A model generated the notes under the pieces. It searched no databases and was not told the DNA's origin. It saw only the letters and a list, made by a program, of their open reading frames with translations. A DNA stretch of 56,255 bases, from the NCBI GenBank assembly GCA_023417515.1, contig JAEZFL010000155.1, positions 1 through 56,255 on the forward strand, read 5' to 3'. The DNA comes from Pseudomonadota bacterium. GTDB taxonomy: Bacteria; Pseudomonadota; Alphaproteobacteria; Sphingomonadales; Sphingomonadaceae. A program made the position numbers and the translations under genes. Positions 33,075 through 40,556 of the stretch are shown piece by piece; the stretch's first letter is position 1, and every line of letters begins with the position of its first letter.

Positions 33075-34316
33075 ATGAAGCTGACCGCCTATCCGGGAGG
33101 CCCGCTCCGCGGCGCCAGTGCGGTTCCCGGGGACAAGTCGATCTCGCACCGCGCTCTGATCCTCGGCGCGATGGTCGAGGGCGAGACCCGGATCCGCGGG
33201 CTGCTCGAGTCCGGCGATGTCATGCGGACCGTCGAGGCAGTGCGTGCCCTCGGCGCGGCGGTCGAACGCGACGGCGATGTCTGGCGGGTGCGCGGCGGCG
33301 CGTGGCGTTCGCCCGAGCGGCCGATCGACTGCGGCAACAGCGGCACGACCGCGCGCCTGCTGATGGGCGCCGTCGCCGGCCGGCCGATCAGCGCGACCTT
33401 TGCCGGCGACGCCTCCTTGTCGAGCCGACCGATGCGGCGTGTCACCGAGCCGCTGCGGCAAATGGGTGCACGGATCGAGGGCGGCGACACGCTGCCGATC
33501 ACCATCCACGGCGGCGGTCTCCGAGGCATCCACTACCGAGCACCGGTCGCATCGGCACAGGTCAAGTCGGCGATCCTGCTCGCCGGCCTCGGCGCCGACG
33601 GCGCGACCGACGTGAAGGAGCCGCAGCCGAGCCGGGACCACACGGAGCGCATGCTTCCACTGTTCGCCGGGGAACGGGGTCTGCGCGGCACCGAAATCGA
33701 AGTCCCGGGTGACCCCTCGTCCGCCGCTTTCGCGATCGTTGCCGCGCTTCTCGGCCCCGGTTCGGAGATCACTCTGCGCGGCGTCTGCATCAATCCGACC
33801 CGCATCGGCTTGCTCGAATGCCTCCGGAGCATGGGCGGCGCGATCGAGGTCACGAACCCGCGCCAGCTTGGCGGCGAACCGGTCGGCGACATCCTTGCCC
33901 GCTACTCGAAGCTACGCGGTATCGAGGTCTCGTCGGACCGCGCGCCGGCCATGATCGACGAATATCCGCTGCTTGCCGTCGCTGCTGCCTTTGCCGAGGG
34001 CGAGACGGTGCTGCACGGGCTCGGCGAGCTCAGGCACAAGGAAAGCGATCGCCTCGCCGCCATCGCCGCGGGACTCGCCGCCTGCGCCGTCGCAGTTCAG
34101 ATCGAAGGCGACACCCTGCGCATCCGCGGCGGCGCGGTTCGTGGCGGTGCCGAGATCGCGACGCATGGCGACCACCGCATCGCCATGGCTTTCCTGGTGC
34201 TGGGGCTGGCCAGCGCGGCACCGGTATGCGTAGACGGCGCCGAGATGATTGCGACCAGCTTTCCCGGCTTTGCCGACCTGATGCGCGGCCTCGGCGCGCG
34301 CATCGAGGAGGCCTGA
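33075..34316 (+). CDS. aroA: 3-Phosphoshikimate 1-carboxyvinyltransferase (EPSP synthase)
   Basis: Sixth step of the shikimate pathway, joining shikimate 3-phosphate and PEP. 413 aa, two inverse alpha/beta domains. The four class II signature motifs are all present: GDKSISHR near the start, SAQVK, RDHTE and NPTR. The PEP-site loop is CGNSGTTARL, with Gly at the position where the glyphosate-insensitive CP4 enzyme has Ala. Other conserved sites are DRAPAMIDEYPLL and HRIAMAFLV. It is first in an aroA-aroC-aroB-aroE operon; its stop overlaps the aroC start as TGATG. No strong Shine-Dalgarno. Confidence 0.95.
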   Translation: MKLTAYPGGPLRGASAVPGDKSISHRALILGAMVEGETRIRGLLESGDVMRTVEAVRALGAAVERDGDVWRVRGGAWRSPERPIDCGNSGTTARLLMGAVAGRPISATFAGDASLSSRPMRRVTEPLRQMGARIEGGDTLPITIHGGGLRGIHYRAPVASAQVKSAILLAGLGADGATDVKEPQPSRDHTERMLPLFAGERGLRGTEIEVPGDPSSAAFAIVAALLGPGSEITLRGVCINPTRIGLLECLRSMGGAIEVTNPRQLGGEPVGDILARYSKLRGIEVSSDRAPAMIDEYPLLAVAAAFAEGETVLHGLGELRHKESDRLAAIAAGLAACAVAVQIEGDTLRIRGGAVRGGAEIATHGDHRIAMAFLVLGLASAAPVCVDGAEMIATSFPGFADLMRGLGARIEEA

Positions 34317-35389
34317 TGGTCAACAGCTTCGGCCGAGTCTTCCGCTTCTCGACCTGGGGAGAGAGCCACGGGCCGGCGATCGGCGCGGTGATCGACGGCT
34401 GCCCGCCCGGGCTGGCGCTGAGCGAAGCCGACATCCAGCCCTGGCTCGACCGCCGCCGTCCCGGCGCAAGCGCCGTCACCAGCGCTCGCCAGGAGCCCGA
34501 CCGGGTCAGAATCCTTTCCGGCACGTTCGAGGGCCGAACCACCGGGACACCGATCAGCCTGATGATCGACAATGTCGACGCGCGCCCCGCCGACTATGCG
34601 CGACAAGCCGCCGGCTACCGGCCCGGTCATGCCGATTATACCTATGAGGCCAAATATGGCCTGCGCGACTGGCGCGGCGGCGGACGCAGCTCGGCCCGCG
34701 AGACCGCCGCCCGCGTCGCCGCCGGTGCGGTCGCGCGGCTGGTCATCCCAGAGGTCACGATACGCGCCTATCTCGTCGAGCTCGGCGGCGACCCGATCGA
34801 CCCCGCCGGCTTCGACGAGGCCCAGATCGACGCGAACCCCTTCTTCTCCCCCGATGCCGTGGCGGCGGAGCGCTGGACGGCGGCGATCGCGCAGGCCCGG
34901 AGCGAAGGCTCGTCGCTGGGTGCAGTCGTCGAATGCGTCGCCACGGGCGCGCCCCCCGGCTGGGGTGCGCCGGTCTACGCAAGGCTCGATGCGGATCTTG
35001 CCGCCGCCGCCATGTCGGTAAACGCCGTCAAAGGCGTCGAGATCGGCGAAGGCTTCGCCGCGGCGCGTCTTCGCGGCGAGGACAATGCCGACGCGATGCG
35101 CTCCGGAAACGGCGGCCCCGGCTTCGCCTCCAACCATGCCGGCGGCATCCTTGGCGGCATCTCGACCGGCCAGCCCATCGTGCTGCGCGCCGCGTTCAAG
35201 CCGACGTCCTCGATCGCCAAGCCGAAGGCCACGGTCGACGGCACCGGCCGCGAAACCGAAATCTCCACCACGGGCCGCCACGACCCTTGCGTCGGCATTC
35301 GCGGCGCGCCGGTGATCGAGGCGATGATGGCGCTGGTGCTCGGGGACCATAAGCTTCTCGACCGCGCGCAATGCGGGGAGCGGCGATGA
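34316..35389 (+). CDS. aroC: Chorismate synthase
   Basis: Makes chorismate from EPSP using reduced FMN; last step of the shikimate pathway. 357 aa from the ATG that overlaps the aroA stop. The start MVNSFGRVFRFSTWGESHGP contains signature 1 (GESHG); GLRDWRGGGRSSARETAARV and MRSGNGGPGFASNHAGGI are the flavin and substrate sites; the end STTGRHDPCVGIRGAPV is also typical. GAGGAGG precedes the ATG within the aroA end. Its stop overlaps aroB as ATGA, so translation is coupled through the operon. Confidence 0.96.
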   Translation: MVNSFGRVFRFSTWGESHGPAIGAVIDGCPPGLALSEADIQPWLDRRRPGASAVTSARQEPDRVRILSGTFEGRTTGTPISLMIDNVDARPADYARQAAGYRPGHADYTYEAKYGLRDWRGGGRSSARETAARVAAGAVARLVIPEVTIRAYLVELGGDPIDPAGFDEAQIDANPFFSPDAVAAERWTAAIAQARSEGSSLGAVVECVATGAPPGWGAPVYARLDADLAAAAMSVNAVKGVEIGEGFAAARLRGEDNADAMRSGNGGPGFASNHAGGILGGISTGQPIVLRAAFKPTSSIAKPKATVDGTGRETEISTTGRHDPCVGIRGAPVIEAMMALVLGDHKLLDRAQCGERR

Positions 35390-36495
35390 CCCTGGTGAAC
35401 GTCGAGCTCGGCGAGCGCTCCTATCCGGTGCGCATCGAATCCGGCGGTCTCGATTGGGCCGGGCAGATGCTCGCGCCCTATTCCCGCGACGGGCGAATCG
35501 TCGTCGTCACCGACCGCAACGTGCTCGCCGCCCAGGGCGACCGGCTCACCGCTGGCCTCAACCGCGCCGGCATCCTGCCCGACGGCATCGTCATCGCTCC
35601 CGGCGAGGAAACCAAGGACTGGTCGCACCTCGCCCGCCTGATCGACGACCTCATCTCCCGCGGCGTCGGCCGCGGCGACCATATCGTCGCGTTCGGCGGC
35701 GGCGTGATCGGCGACCTCGCCGGCTTTGCTGCCGCGATCCTCAAGCGCGGGGTCGGCCTGATCCAGGTGCCGACCAGCCTGCTCGCGATGGTCGACGGCT
35801 CGGTCGGCGGCAAGACCGCGATCAACACGCCGGCCGGCAAGAACCTGGTCGGCGCTTTCCACCAGCCGAGCCTGGTGCTGATCGATCCCGACTGCCTCGA
35901 CAGCCTGCCGGTCCGCGAGCTTCGCGCCGGCTATGCCGAAATCGTCAAATACGGGCTCATCTCGGATCCGGATTTCTTCTCCTGGTGCGCGGCGAACGGG
36001 GCGATCCTGCTCGCCGGCGACCAGGAAGCACGCGAGCAGGCCATCGCGGCCTGCGTGCGGATGAAAGCGGCGATCGTCGCCGAGGACGAGCGCGATTCCG
36101 GCGGCCGCCGCGCGCTGCTCAACCTCGGCCACAGCTTCGCCCATGCGATCGAGGCGGAAAGCGACTACCGCCTGCTCCACGGCGAGGCGGTGGCGATCGG
36201 CCTGTGCCTCGCCTTCCGGCTCTCGGCCGAGCGCGGCCTCTGTGCCGCAGAAGACGCCGAGCGTATCGAAGCCCATTTGCGCTCGGTCGCCCTGCCCACG
36301 ACGCTCGGCGAAGCGGGTCTCGACTCCGACGGTGCTCACCTCGCCGATCGGATGCGCCACGACAAGAAAGCGGCGGACGGCAAGGTGCGGCTGATCCTGG
36401 CGCGCGGCATCGGCCACGCCTTCGTGGCGGACGACGTGGCGCTGGATGAGATCGCCGACTTCCTGGGCCGACAGCGCCAACCGCTCGATGCCTGA
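35386..36495 (+). CDS. aroB: 3-Dehydroquinate synthase
   Basis: Second step of the shikimate pathway; an NAD- and zinc-dependent cyclase. 369 aa from ATG 35386, chosen because GGGGAG lies five bases upstream and the codon overlaps the aroC stop; an in-frame ATG five codons earlier lacks this. NAD-binding GGGVIGDLAGFAAA, VPTSLLAMVDGSVGGKTAIN, and zinc ligands in AEIVKYG, LNLGHSFAHAIE and LLHGEAVAIG are all present. The last codons overlap the first of aroE by eight bases. Confidence 0.96.
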   Translation: MTLVNVELGERSYPVRIESGGLDWAGQMLAPYSRDGRIVVVTDRNVLAAQGDRLTAGLNRAGILPDGIVIAPGEETKDWSHLARLIDDLISRGVGRGDHIVAFGGGVIGDLAGFAAAILKRGVGLIQVPTSLLAMVDGSVGGKTAINTPAGKNLVGAFHQPSLVLIDPDCLDSLPVRELRAGYAEIVKYGLISDPDFFSWCAANGAILLAGDQEAREQAIAACVRMKAAIVAEDERDSGGRRALLNLGHSFAHAIEAESDYRLLHGEAVAIGLCLAFRLSAERGLCAAEDAERIEAHLRSVALPTTLGEAGLDSDGAHLADRMRHDKKAADGKVRLILARGIGHAFVADDVALDEIADFLGRQRQPLDA

Positions 36496-37309
36496 ACTCT
36501 ATGCGGAGGTGATCGGCGATCCCATCGCCCACTCCCTCTCGCCCGCGATCCACGCCCGCTGGATCGAGATGCTCGGCCTCGACGCCCGCTACCGGGCGAC
36601 CCGAATCGCCCCGGCGGAACTGAAGTCCTTCCTCGCCGGGCGCCGCGACGACCCGGTCTGGCGCGGCTGCAACGTCACCGCCCCGCACAAGCTCGCGGTC
36701 GCCGCGTTGCTGGATCGTCTCACCCCCGCCGCCGAGCGCATCGGCGCCGTCAATTGCGTGTTCCGCGACGGCGGCGCGCTGGTGGGCGACAACAGCGATA
36801 TCGCCGGCGTCGCCGCCGCGCTTGCGGGGGCGGACATTGCCGGGAGCAAGGCAGTCATCCTGGGCGCAGGAGGCGCAGCGGCGCCGGCCATCGACCATCT
36901 GCTCGGGCAAGGCGCAGGGGAGATCGTCCTGCTGGCGCGCGACGCCGCCAAGGCAGCGCCCCTGCGGCGGCGTGAGCCGGACAGGATCGCCATTGCGCCG
37001 TTCGACGGGGAGGCCGTTGCCGGCGCGTCGATCGTCATCAACGCAACGCCGCTCGGCATGACGGGCCGCCTTTCAATGCCGCAAGGGATCCTCGACGCCC
37101 TTCCCTGTGCGGCGCGCGGCGCGACACTGTTGGACATGGTCTATCGACCGGCGCGAACCGCCTTGCTGGCAGCCGCCGAAGCTGCCGGCCTGCGCGCGGT
37201 CGACGGCTTGTCGATGCTGATCGGGCAGGCCCGCCCCGCGTTCGGACGCTTCTTCGGACAGCCGGCACCGCGCGGCGACGACGAGGCCCTGCGGCGCGCC
37301 CTCGCTTAG
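36488..37309 (+). CDS. aroE: Shikimate dehydrogenase
   Basis: Reduces 3-dehydroshikimate with NADPH. 273 aa. The substrate site has HSLSPAIHARW and NVTAPHKLAV with the catalytic Lys; the partner Asp is in GDNSDIAG, where most enzymes read N-T-D. The nucleotide site is ILGAGGAAAPAI, and ATPLGM follows. The start at 36488 lies inside the end of aroB; an earlier in-frame ATG at 36446 would overlap aroB by 50 bp and adds a non-homologous segment. The stop TAG shares bases with the stop of the convergent cysN. Confidence 0.93.
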   Translation: MPELYAEVIGDPIAHSLSPAIHARWIEMLGLDARYRATRIAPAELKSFLAGRRDDPVWRGCNVTAPHKLAVAALLDRLTPAAERIGAVNCVFRDGGALVGDNSDIAGVAAALAGADIAGSKAVILGAGGAAAPAIDHLLGQGAGEIVLLARDAAKAAPLRRREPDRIAIAPFDGEAVAGASIVINATPLGMTGRLSMPQGILDALPCAARGATLLDMVYRPARTALLAAAEAAGLRAVDGLSMLIGQARPAFGRFFGQPAPRGDDEALRRALA

Positions 37310-38922
37310 TCGTCGGGCAGCTCGCCCTTGGACACGTCGACCGCCGTGCCATGGCGCTCGTCGGGCGGCATGTCGACAGCGACGAGAACGACCAGGCCGG
37401 CCGCGCTCATCATCCGCGCGAGCTCGAGGATTCGGCGCTGGCGCTCGGGCTGCGCTTCGGGTCCGGACAAATCGCTGTTGAGGCCGGCCTGAAGCCCGTC
37501 CTCGTCGAGCACCACGGTCGGGCGACCGCGCGCCTGCATGCGCTGCTGGTAGCGGCGCGCGAAAGCGATGCGCTCGTCCGCGGCGCCGCTCAGCCACAGG
37601 ATGCGGCCATGGCCATGGTCGGCCGCCGGTTCGCCTAGGGCATCAGTCAGCGCCTGAACCATGCCGGCGGCGACGGTGTTGTTGCTGGCCCGGTCGATCA
37701 GGATGAAGCCGCCGAAGTCGCGGCTTTCGGCATAAGGCAGCACGACCACCGGCCGGTCGAGCACCAGCTCGCAGCGGCCGATATCGTTGAGTTGAAGCGC
37801 GTCGCCGGAGCGCGGCTCGAGGCTGGCCATATCCACAAGCTCGGCCACGCGCGCGACGCTCGCGCTGACCATCTGAGTTCCGATCTTCAGCCAGTAGGCG
37901 CGGCCCGGCACGAGCGGCTCGCCCGCCATCCACACCAGCATCGCGTCGAGCCGGTCGGCGACTCCCGGCGGATCGGCGGCCGCCGCGATCACGTCGCCGC
38001 GCGCGCAGCCCACTTCCTCGGTGAAGGTCAGGGTCACCGCCTGCCCAGCCACCGCCTCGTCGAGATCGCCCGCGAGGGTGACGATCCGGTCGACGACGCA
38101 GCGCGCCTCGCCGGGCAGGATTCGCACGCTGTCGCCCGGCCGGACTCGGCCGCTGCTGACATTGCCGGCATAGCCGCGGAAATCCGGGCCGGCGCGGTTC
38201 ACCCATTGCACCGCCATCCGGAACGGCTGCGACGCCGCATCGTCCGCCCGCACCGGGATACGCTCCAGCTGCTCGATCAAGGTCGGGCCGTGATACCAGG
38301 GCATCGCCGCGCTTCGCCGGCTGACATTGTCGCCGTGTAGCGCCGCCGCGGGAATGGCCTGCACCGCGGCGATGCCGAGCTTGTCCGCCACCGCCTGATA
38401 ATCCGCCGCGATCCGGTCGAAGACGTCCTCATCGTAGCCGACCAGGTCCATCTTGTTGACGACCAGCACCACCTCGCGGATGCCGAGCAGGGACGCGATG
38501 TAGCTGTGCCGCCTTGTCTGATTCAGAACGCCCTTGCGCGCGTCGACCAGGATCACCGCCGCGTCCGCGGTCGAGGCGCCGGTCGCCATGTTGCGGGTAT
38601 ATTGCTCGTGGCCCGGCGCGTCGGCGACGATGAACTTGCGCGTGGCCGTCGCGAAATAGCGGTAGGCGACATCGATGGTGATGCCCTGCTCGCGCTCGGC
38701 CGAGAGCCCGTCGACCAGCGAGGCGAAGTCGAGACCGCCGTCCTCCAGCGCCTCGAGCTGGTCCTCGAACAGCAGCTTGCTGTCGTAGAGAAGCCGTCCG
38801 ATCAGCGTCGACTTGCCATCGTCCACCGACCCGCAGGTGATGAAGCGCAGCAGCGACTTGGCCTGGTTCGCGGCGAGGAACGCCTCGACCGCGGCGCGGG
38901 CGTCGCGGGGGACCGTCGTCAC
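37306..38922 (-). CDS. cysN: Sulfate adenylyltransferase subunit 1 with a degenerate APS-kinase tail
   Basis: GTPase subunit of ATP sulfurylase, working with CysD to make APS from sulfate. 538 aa, GTG start; GGGAG eight to nine bases upstream lies in the end of the adjacent repeat. G-motifs: TCGSVDDGKSTLIG, VADAPGHEQYTRN, VVNKMDLVGYDE. The core ends near residue 425. The last 115 residues align with CysC: GRILWLSGAADER in place of the P-loop WLTGLSGAGKST, then VVLDEDGLQAGLNSDLSG and ARMMSAAGLVVLV. The kinase lysine and Ser/Thr are gone and about half the domain is missing, so PAPS synthesis by this tail is unlikely. The repeat at 38931-39052 separates it from cysD. Confidence 0.93.
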   Translation of the reverse strand: MTTVPRDARAAVEAFLAANQAKSLLRFITCGSVDDGKSTLIGRLLYDSKLLFEDQLEALEDGGLDFASLVDGLSAEREQGITIDVAYRYFATATRKFIVADAPGHEQYTRNMATGASTADAAVILVDARKGVLNQTRRHSYIASLLGIREVVLVVNKMDLVGYDEDVFDRIAADYQAVADKLGIAAVQAIPAAALHGDNVSRRSAAMPWYHGPTLIEQLERIPVRADDAASQPFRMAVQWVNRAGPDFRGYAGNVSSGRVRPGDSVRILPGEARCVVDRIVTLAGDLDEAVAGQAVTLTFTEEVGCARGDVIAAAADPPGVADRLDAMLVWMAGEPLVPGRAYWLKIGTQMVSASVARVAELVDMASLEPRSGDALQLNDIGRCELVLDRPVVVLPYAESRDFGGFILIDRASNNTVAAGMVQALTDALGEPAADHGHGRILWLSGAADERIAFARRYQQRMQARGRPTVVLDEDGLQAGLNSDLSGPEAQPERQRRILELARMMSAAGLVVLVAVDMPPDERHGTAVDVSKGELPDD

Positions 38923-38930
38923 TGCTTATT

Positions 38931-39052
38931 CTCCCTGCGAGCGAAGCTTGTGGGGAGGGGGATCACCCGAAGGGTGGTTGAGGGGCTCGGTGCGCAATTG
39001 CCCCTCCACCGGCTTCGCCGGTCCCCCTCCCCATCGCTGCGCGACAGGGAGG
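38931..39052. repeat. Palindromic repeat inside the cysD-cysN operon
   Basis: Ends CTCCCTGCGAGCGAAGC and GCTGCGCGACAGGGAG are imperfect reverse complements; inside are GGGGAGGGGGA/TCCCCCTCCCC and the small hairpin CCGGCTTCGCCGG. It fills most of the 148 bp between cysD and cysN and carries the ribosome-binding site of cysN on the minus strand. Confidence 0.82.
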
Positions 39053-39070
39053 ACGAAGGAAGGCTCATGC

Positions 39071-39976
39071 TCAAAAATACCCCTCGGCCTTCTTCCGCTC
39101 CATGCTGGCGGGCTGGTCGTGGTCGATCGCCCTTCCCTGCCGCTCGGACGTCGTGGCCGCGAGCATCTCGGCGATCACCTCTGGCAGCGTCGCCGCACTG
39201 CTTTCGACCGCACCCGTCAGGGGGTAGCACCCCATGGTTCGGAACCGCACCGTCCGCTCCACGATCTGCTCGCCGTCGCGCAGCGGAAAGCGCGCGTCGT
39301 CGACCATCAGGGTCATGCCGTCGCGCTCGACCGTCGGCCGCGGCGCGGCGAGGTAGAGCGGGACGATCTCAATCGCCTCCCGATAGATATATTGCCAGAC
39401 GTCGAGCTCGGTCCAGTTGCTCAAGGGGAACACCCGGATCGTCTCCCCCTTTGCCTTGCGGGCATTGTAGAGGTTCCACAGCTCGGGGCGCTGGTTGCGC
39501 GGATCCCAGCGGTGGCTCGCCGAGCGGAACGAGAAGATGCGCTCCTTGGCGCGGCTCTTCTCCTCGTCGCGGCGGGCGCCGCCGAACGCCGCATCGAAGC
39601 CGTGAAGGTCGAGCGCTTGGCGGAGGCCTTGAGTCTTCCACATGTCGGTGTGGCGGCTGCCATGGTCGAACGGATTGATGCCCAGCGCTTCGGCCTCGGG
39701 GTTAAGGTGGACGATCAGCTCCATTCCGCTTTCCGACGCGACCTTGTCGCGAAGCGCGTACATCGCCCGGAATTTCCAGGTCGTGTCGACATGGAGCAAC
39801 GGAAAAGGCGGCCGCGCCGGGAAGAAGGCTTTCCTCGCCAGGTGAAGCATCACCGAGCTGTCCTTGCCGCACGAATAGAGCATGACCGGCCGCTCGCACT
39901 CGGCGACGACCTCGCGCATGATGTGGATCGCCTCGGCTTCGAGGGCGTCGAGATGCGTGAGCGTTTGGCCGGTCAT
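39071..39976 (-). CDS. cysD: Sulfate adenylyltransferase subunit 2
   Basis: ATP-sulfurylase catalytic subunit of the PP-loop superfamily. 301 aa, normal length. The PP-loop is MLYSCGKDSSVMLHLA; LHVDTTWKF, the arginine-rich FGGARRDEEKSRAKER and the C-terminal RKKAEGYF are family hallmarks. It forms APS with CysN. The gene begins 16 bases after the FKBP stop, and no Shine-Dalgarno is obvious, so coupling to the FKBP gene is likely. The order FKBP-cysD-repeat-cysN on the minus strand suggests one transcript interrupted by the repeat. Confidence 0.96.
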   Translation of the reverse strand: MTGQTLTHLDALEAEAIHIMREVVAECERPVMLYSCGKDSSVMLHLARKAFFPARPPFPLLHVDTTWKFRAMYALRDKVASESGMELIVHLNPEAEALGINPFDHGSRHTDMWKTQGLRQALDLHGFDAAFGGARRDEEKSRAKERIFSFRSASHRWDPRNQRPELWNLYNARKAKGETIRVFPLSNWTELDVWQYIYREAIEIVPLYLAAPRPTVERDGMTLMVDDARFPLRDGEQIVERTVRFRTMGCYPLTGAVESSAATLPEVIAEMLAATTSERQGRAIDHDQPASMERKKAEGYF

Positions 39977-39992
39977 TCGAATGCGGCGCGCG

Positions 39993-40481
39993 TCAGCGCT
40001 GCGCCTCCTCCGCTTCGACGATGTCGATCAGCTCGACCTTGAAGAACAGGGTCGCGCCATTCGGGATCGGGCCTCGGCCGGTGCCGTAGGCGAGCTCGGC
40101 GGGCACCGCGAACTCCCAGCGCTCGCCGATGCTCATCATCGGAATGCCTTCCTGCCAGCCGCGGATCAGGCGTCCCAGGGGGAACACCGCCGCCTCGCGC
40201 CGCTCGACCGAGGAGTCGAACACCTCGCCGTTCACGAAGCGGCCGACATAATGGACCATCACCTGGTCCTGAACGGTGGGGCGCTCGCCGGTGCCGCGGC
40301 CGATCAGCACGCGATATTTGAGCCCCGAAGGGGTGGTGCGCCAGCCGTCGGCCGGGCTCAGCTCATCCAGGGCCCGCCGTTGCTCGGCGAGATAAGCGGG
40401 GTCCGGCGCGGCAGGCGCTGGCTCGGCGGGGGGCTGCATCAGCAGAGCGGCGGCGGTGAGGATCATCGGGGTCAGGATCAT
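39993..40481 (-). CDS. FKBP-type peptidyl-prolyl isomerase, exported
   Basis: 162 aa from ATG 40481, which has GGAGAA seven bases upstream. The N-terminus (MILTPMILTAAALLMQPPAE) is a short hydrophobic signal or anchor followed by a proline-rich linker. The FKBP domain (about 50-160) shows GLKYRVLIGRGTG, VMVHYVGRFVNGEVFDSS, LIRGWQEGIPMMSIGE and AYGTGRGPIPNGATLFFKVELI, with the active-site aromatic residues in place. It folds proteins in the periplasm or at the membrane, by inference. It is followed by cysD after 16 bases and diverges by 75 bp from the monooxygenase. Confidence 0.9.
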   Translation of the reverse strand: MILTPMILTAAALLMQPPAEPAPAAPDPAYLAEQRRALDELSPADGWRTTPSGLKYRVLIGRGTGERPTVQDQVMVHYVGRFVNGEVFDSSVERREAAVFPLGRLIRGWQEGIPMMSIGERWEFAVPAELAYGTGRGPIPNGATLFFKVELIDIVEAEEAQR

Positions 40482-40511
40482 CGCCCGCTTCTCCGCGATG
40501 CGGCGGCAAGC

Positions 40512-40525
40512 GTCAACGTGTTGAC
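40512..40525. promoter_or_regulatory. Palindrome GTCAAC-GT-GTTGAC between divergent genes
   Basis: Six-base perfect arms around GT, in the 75-bp space between the FKBP and monooxygenase starts. EthA-like genes are often controlled by a TetR regulator; none is adjacent here. Candidate operator only. Confidence 0.3.
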
Positions 40526-40556
40526 CGGTGGCGGCGGCGCGTGCGAGCGCTTGGGC

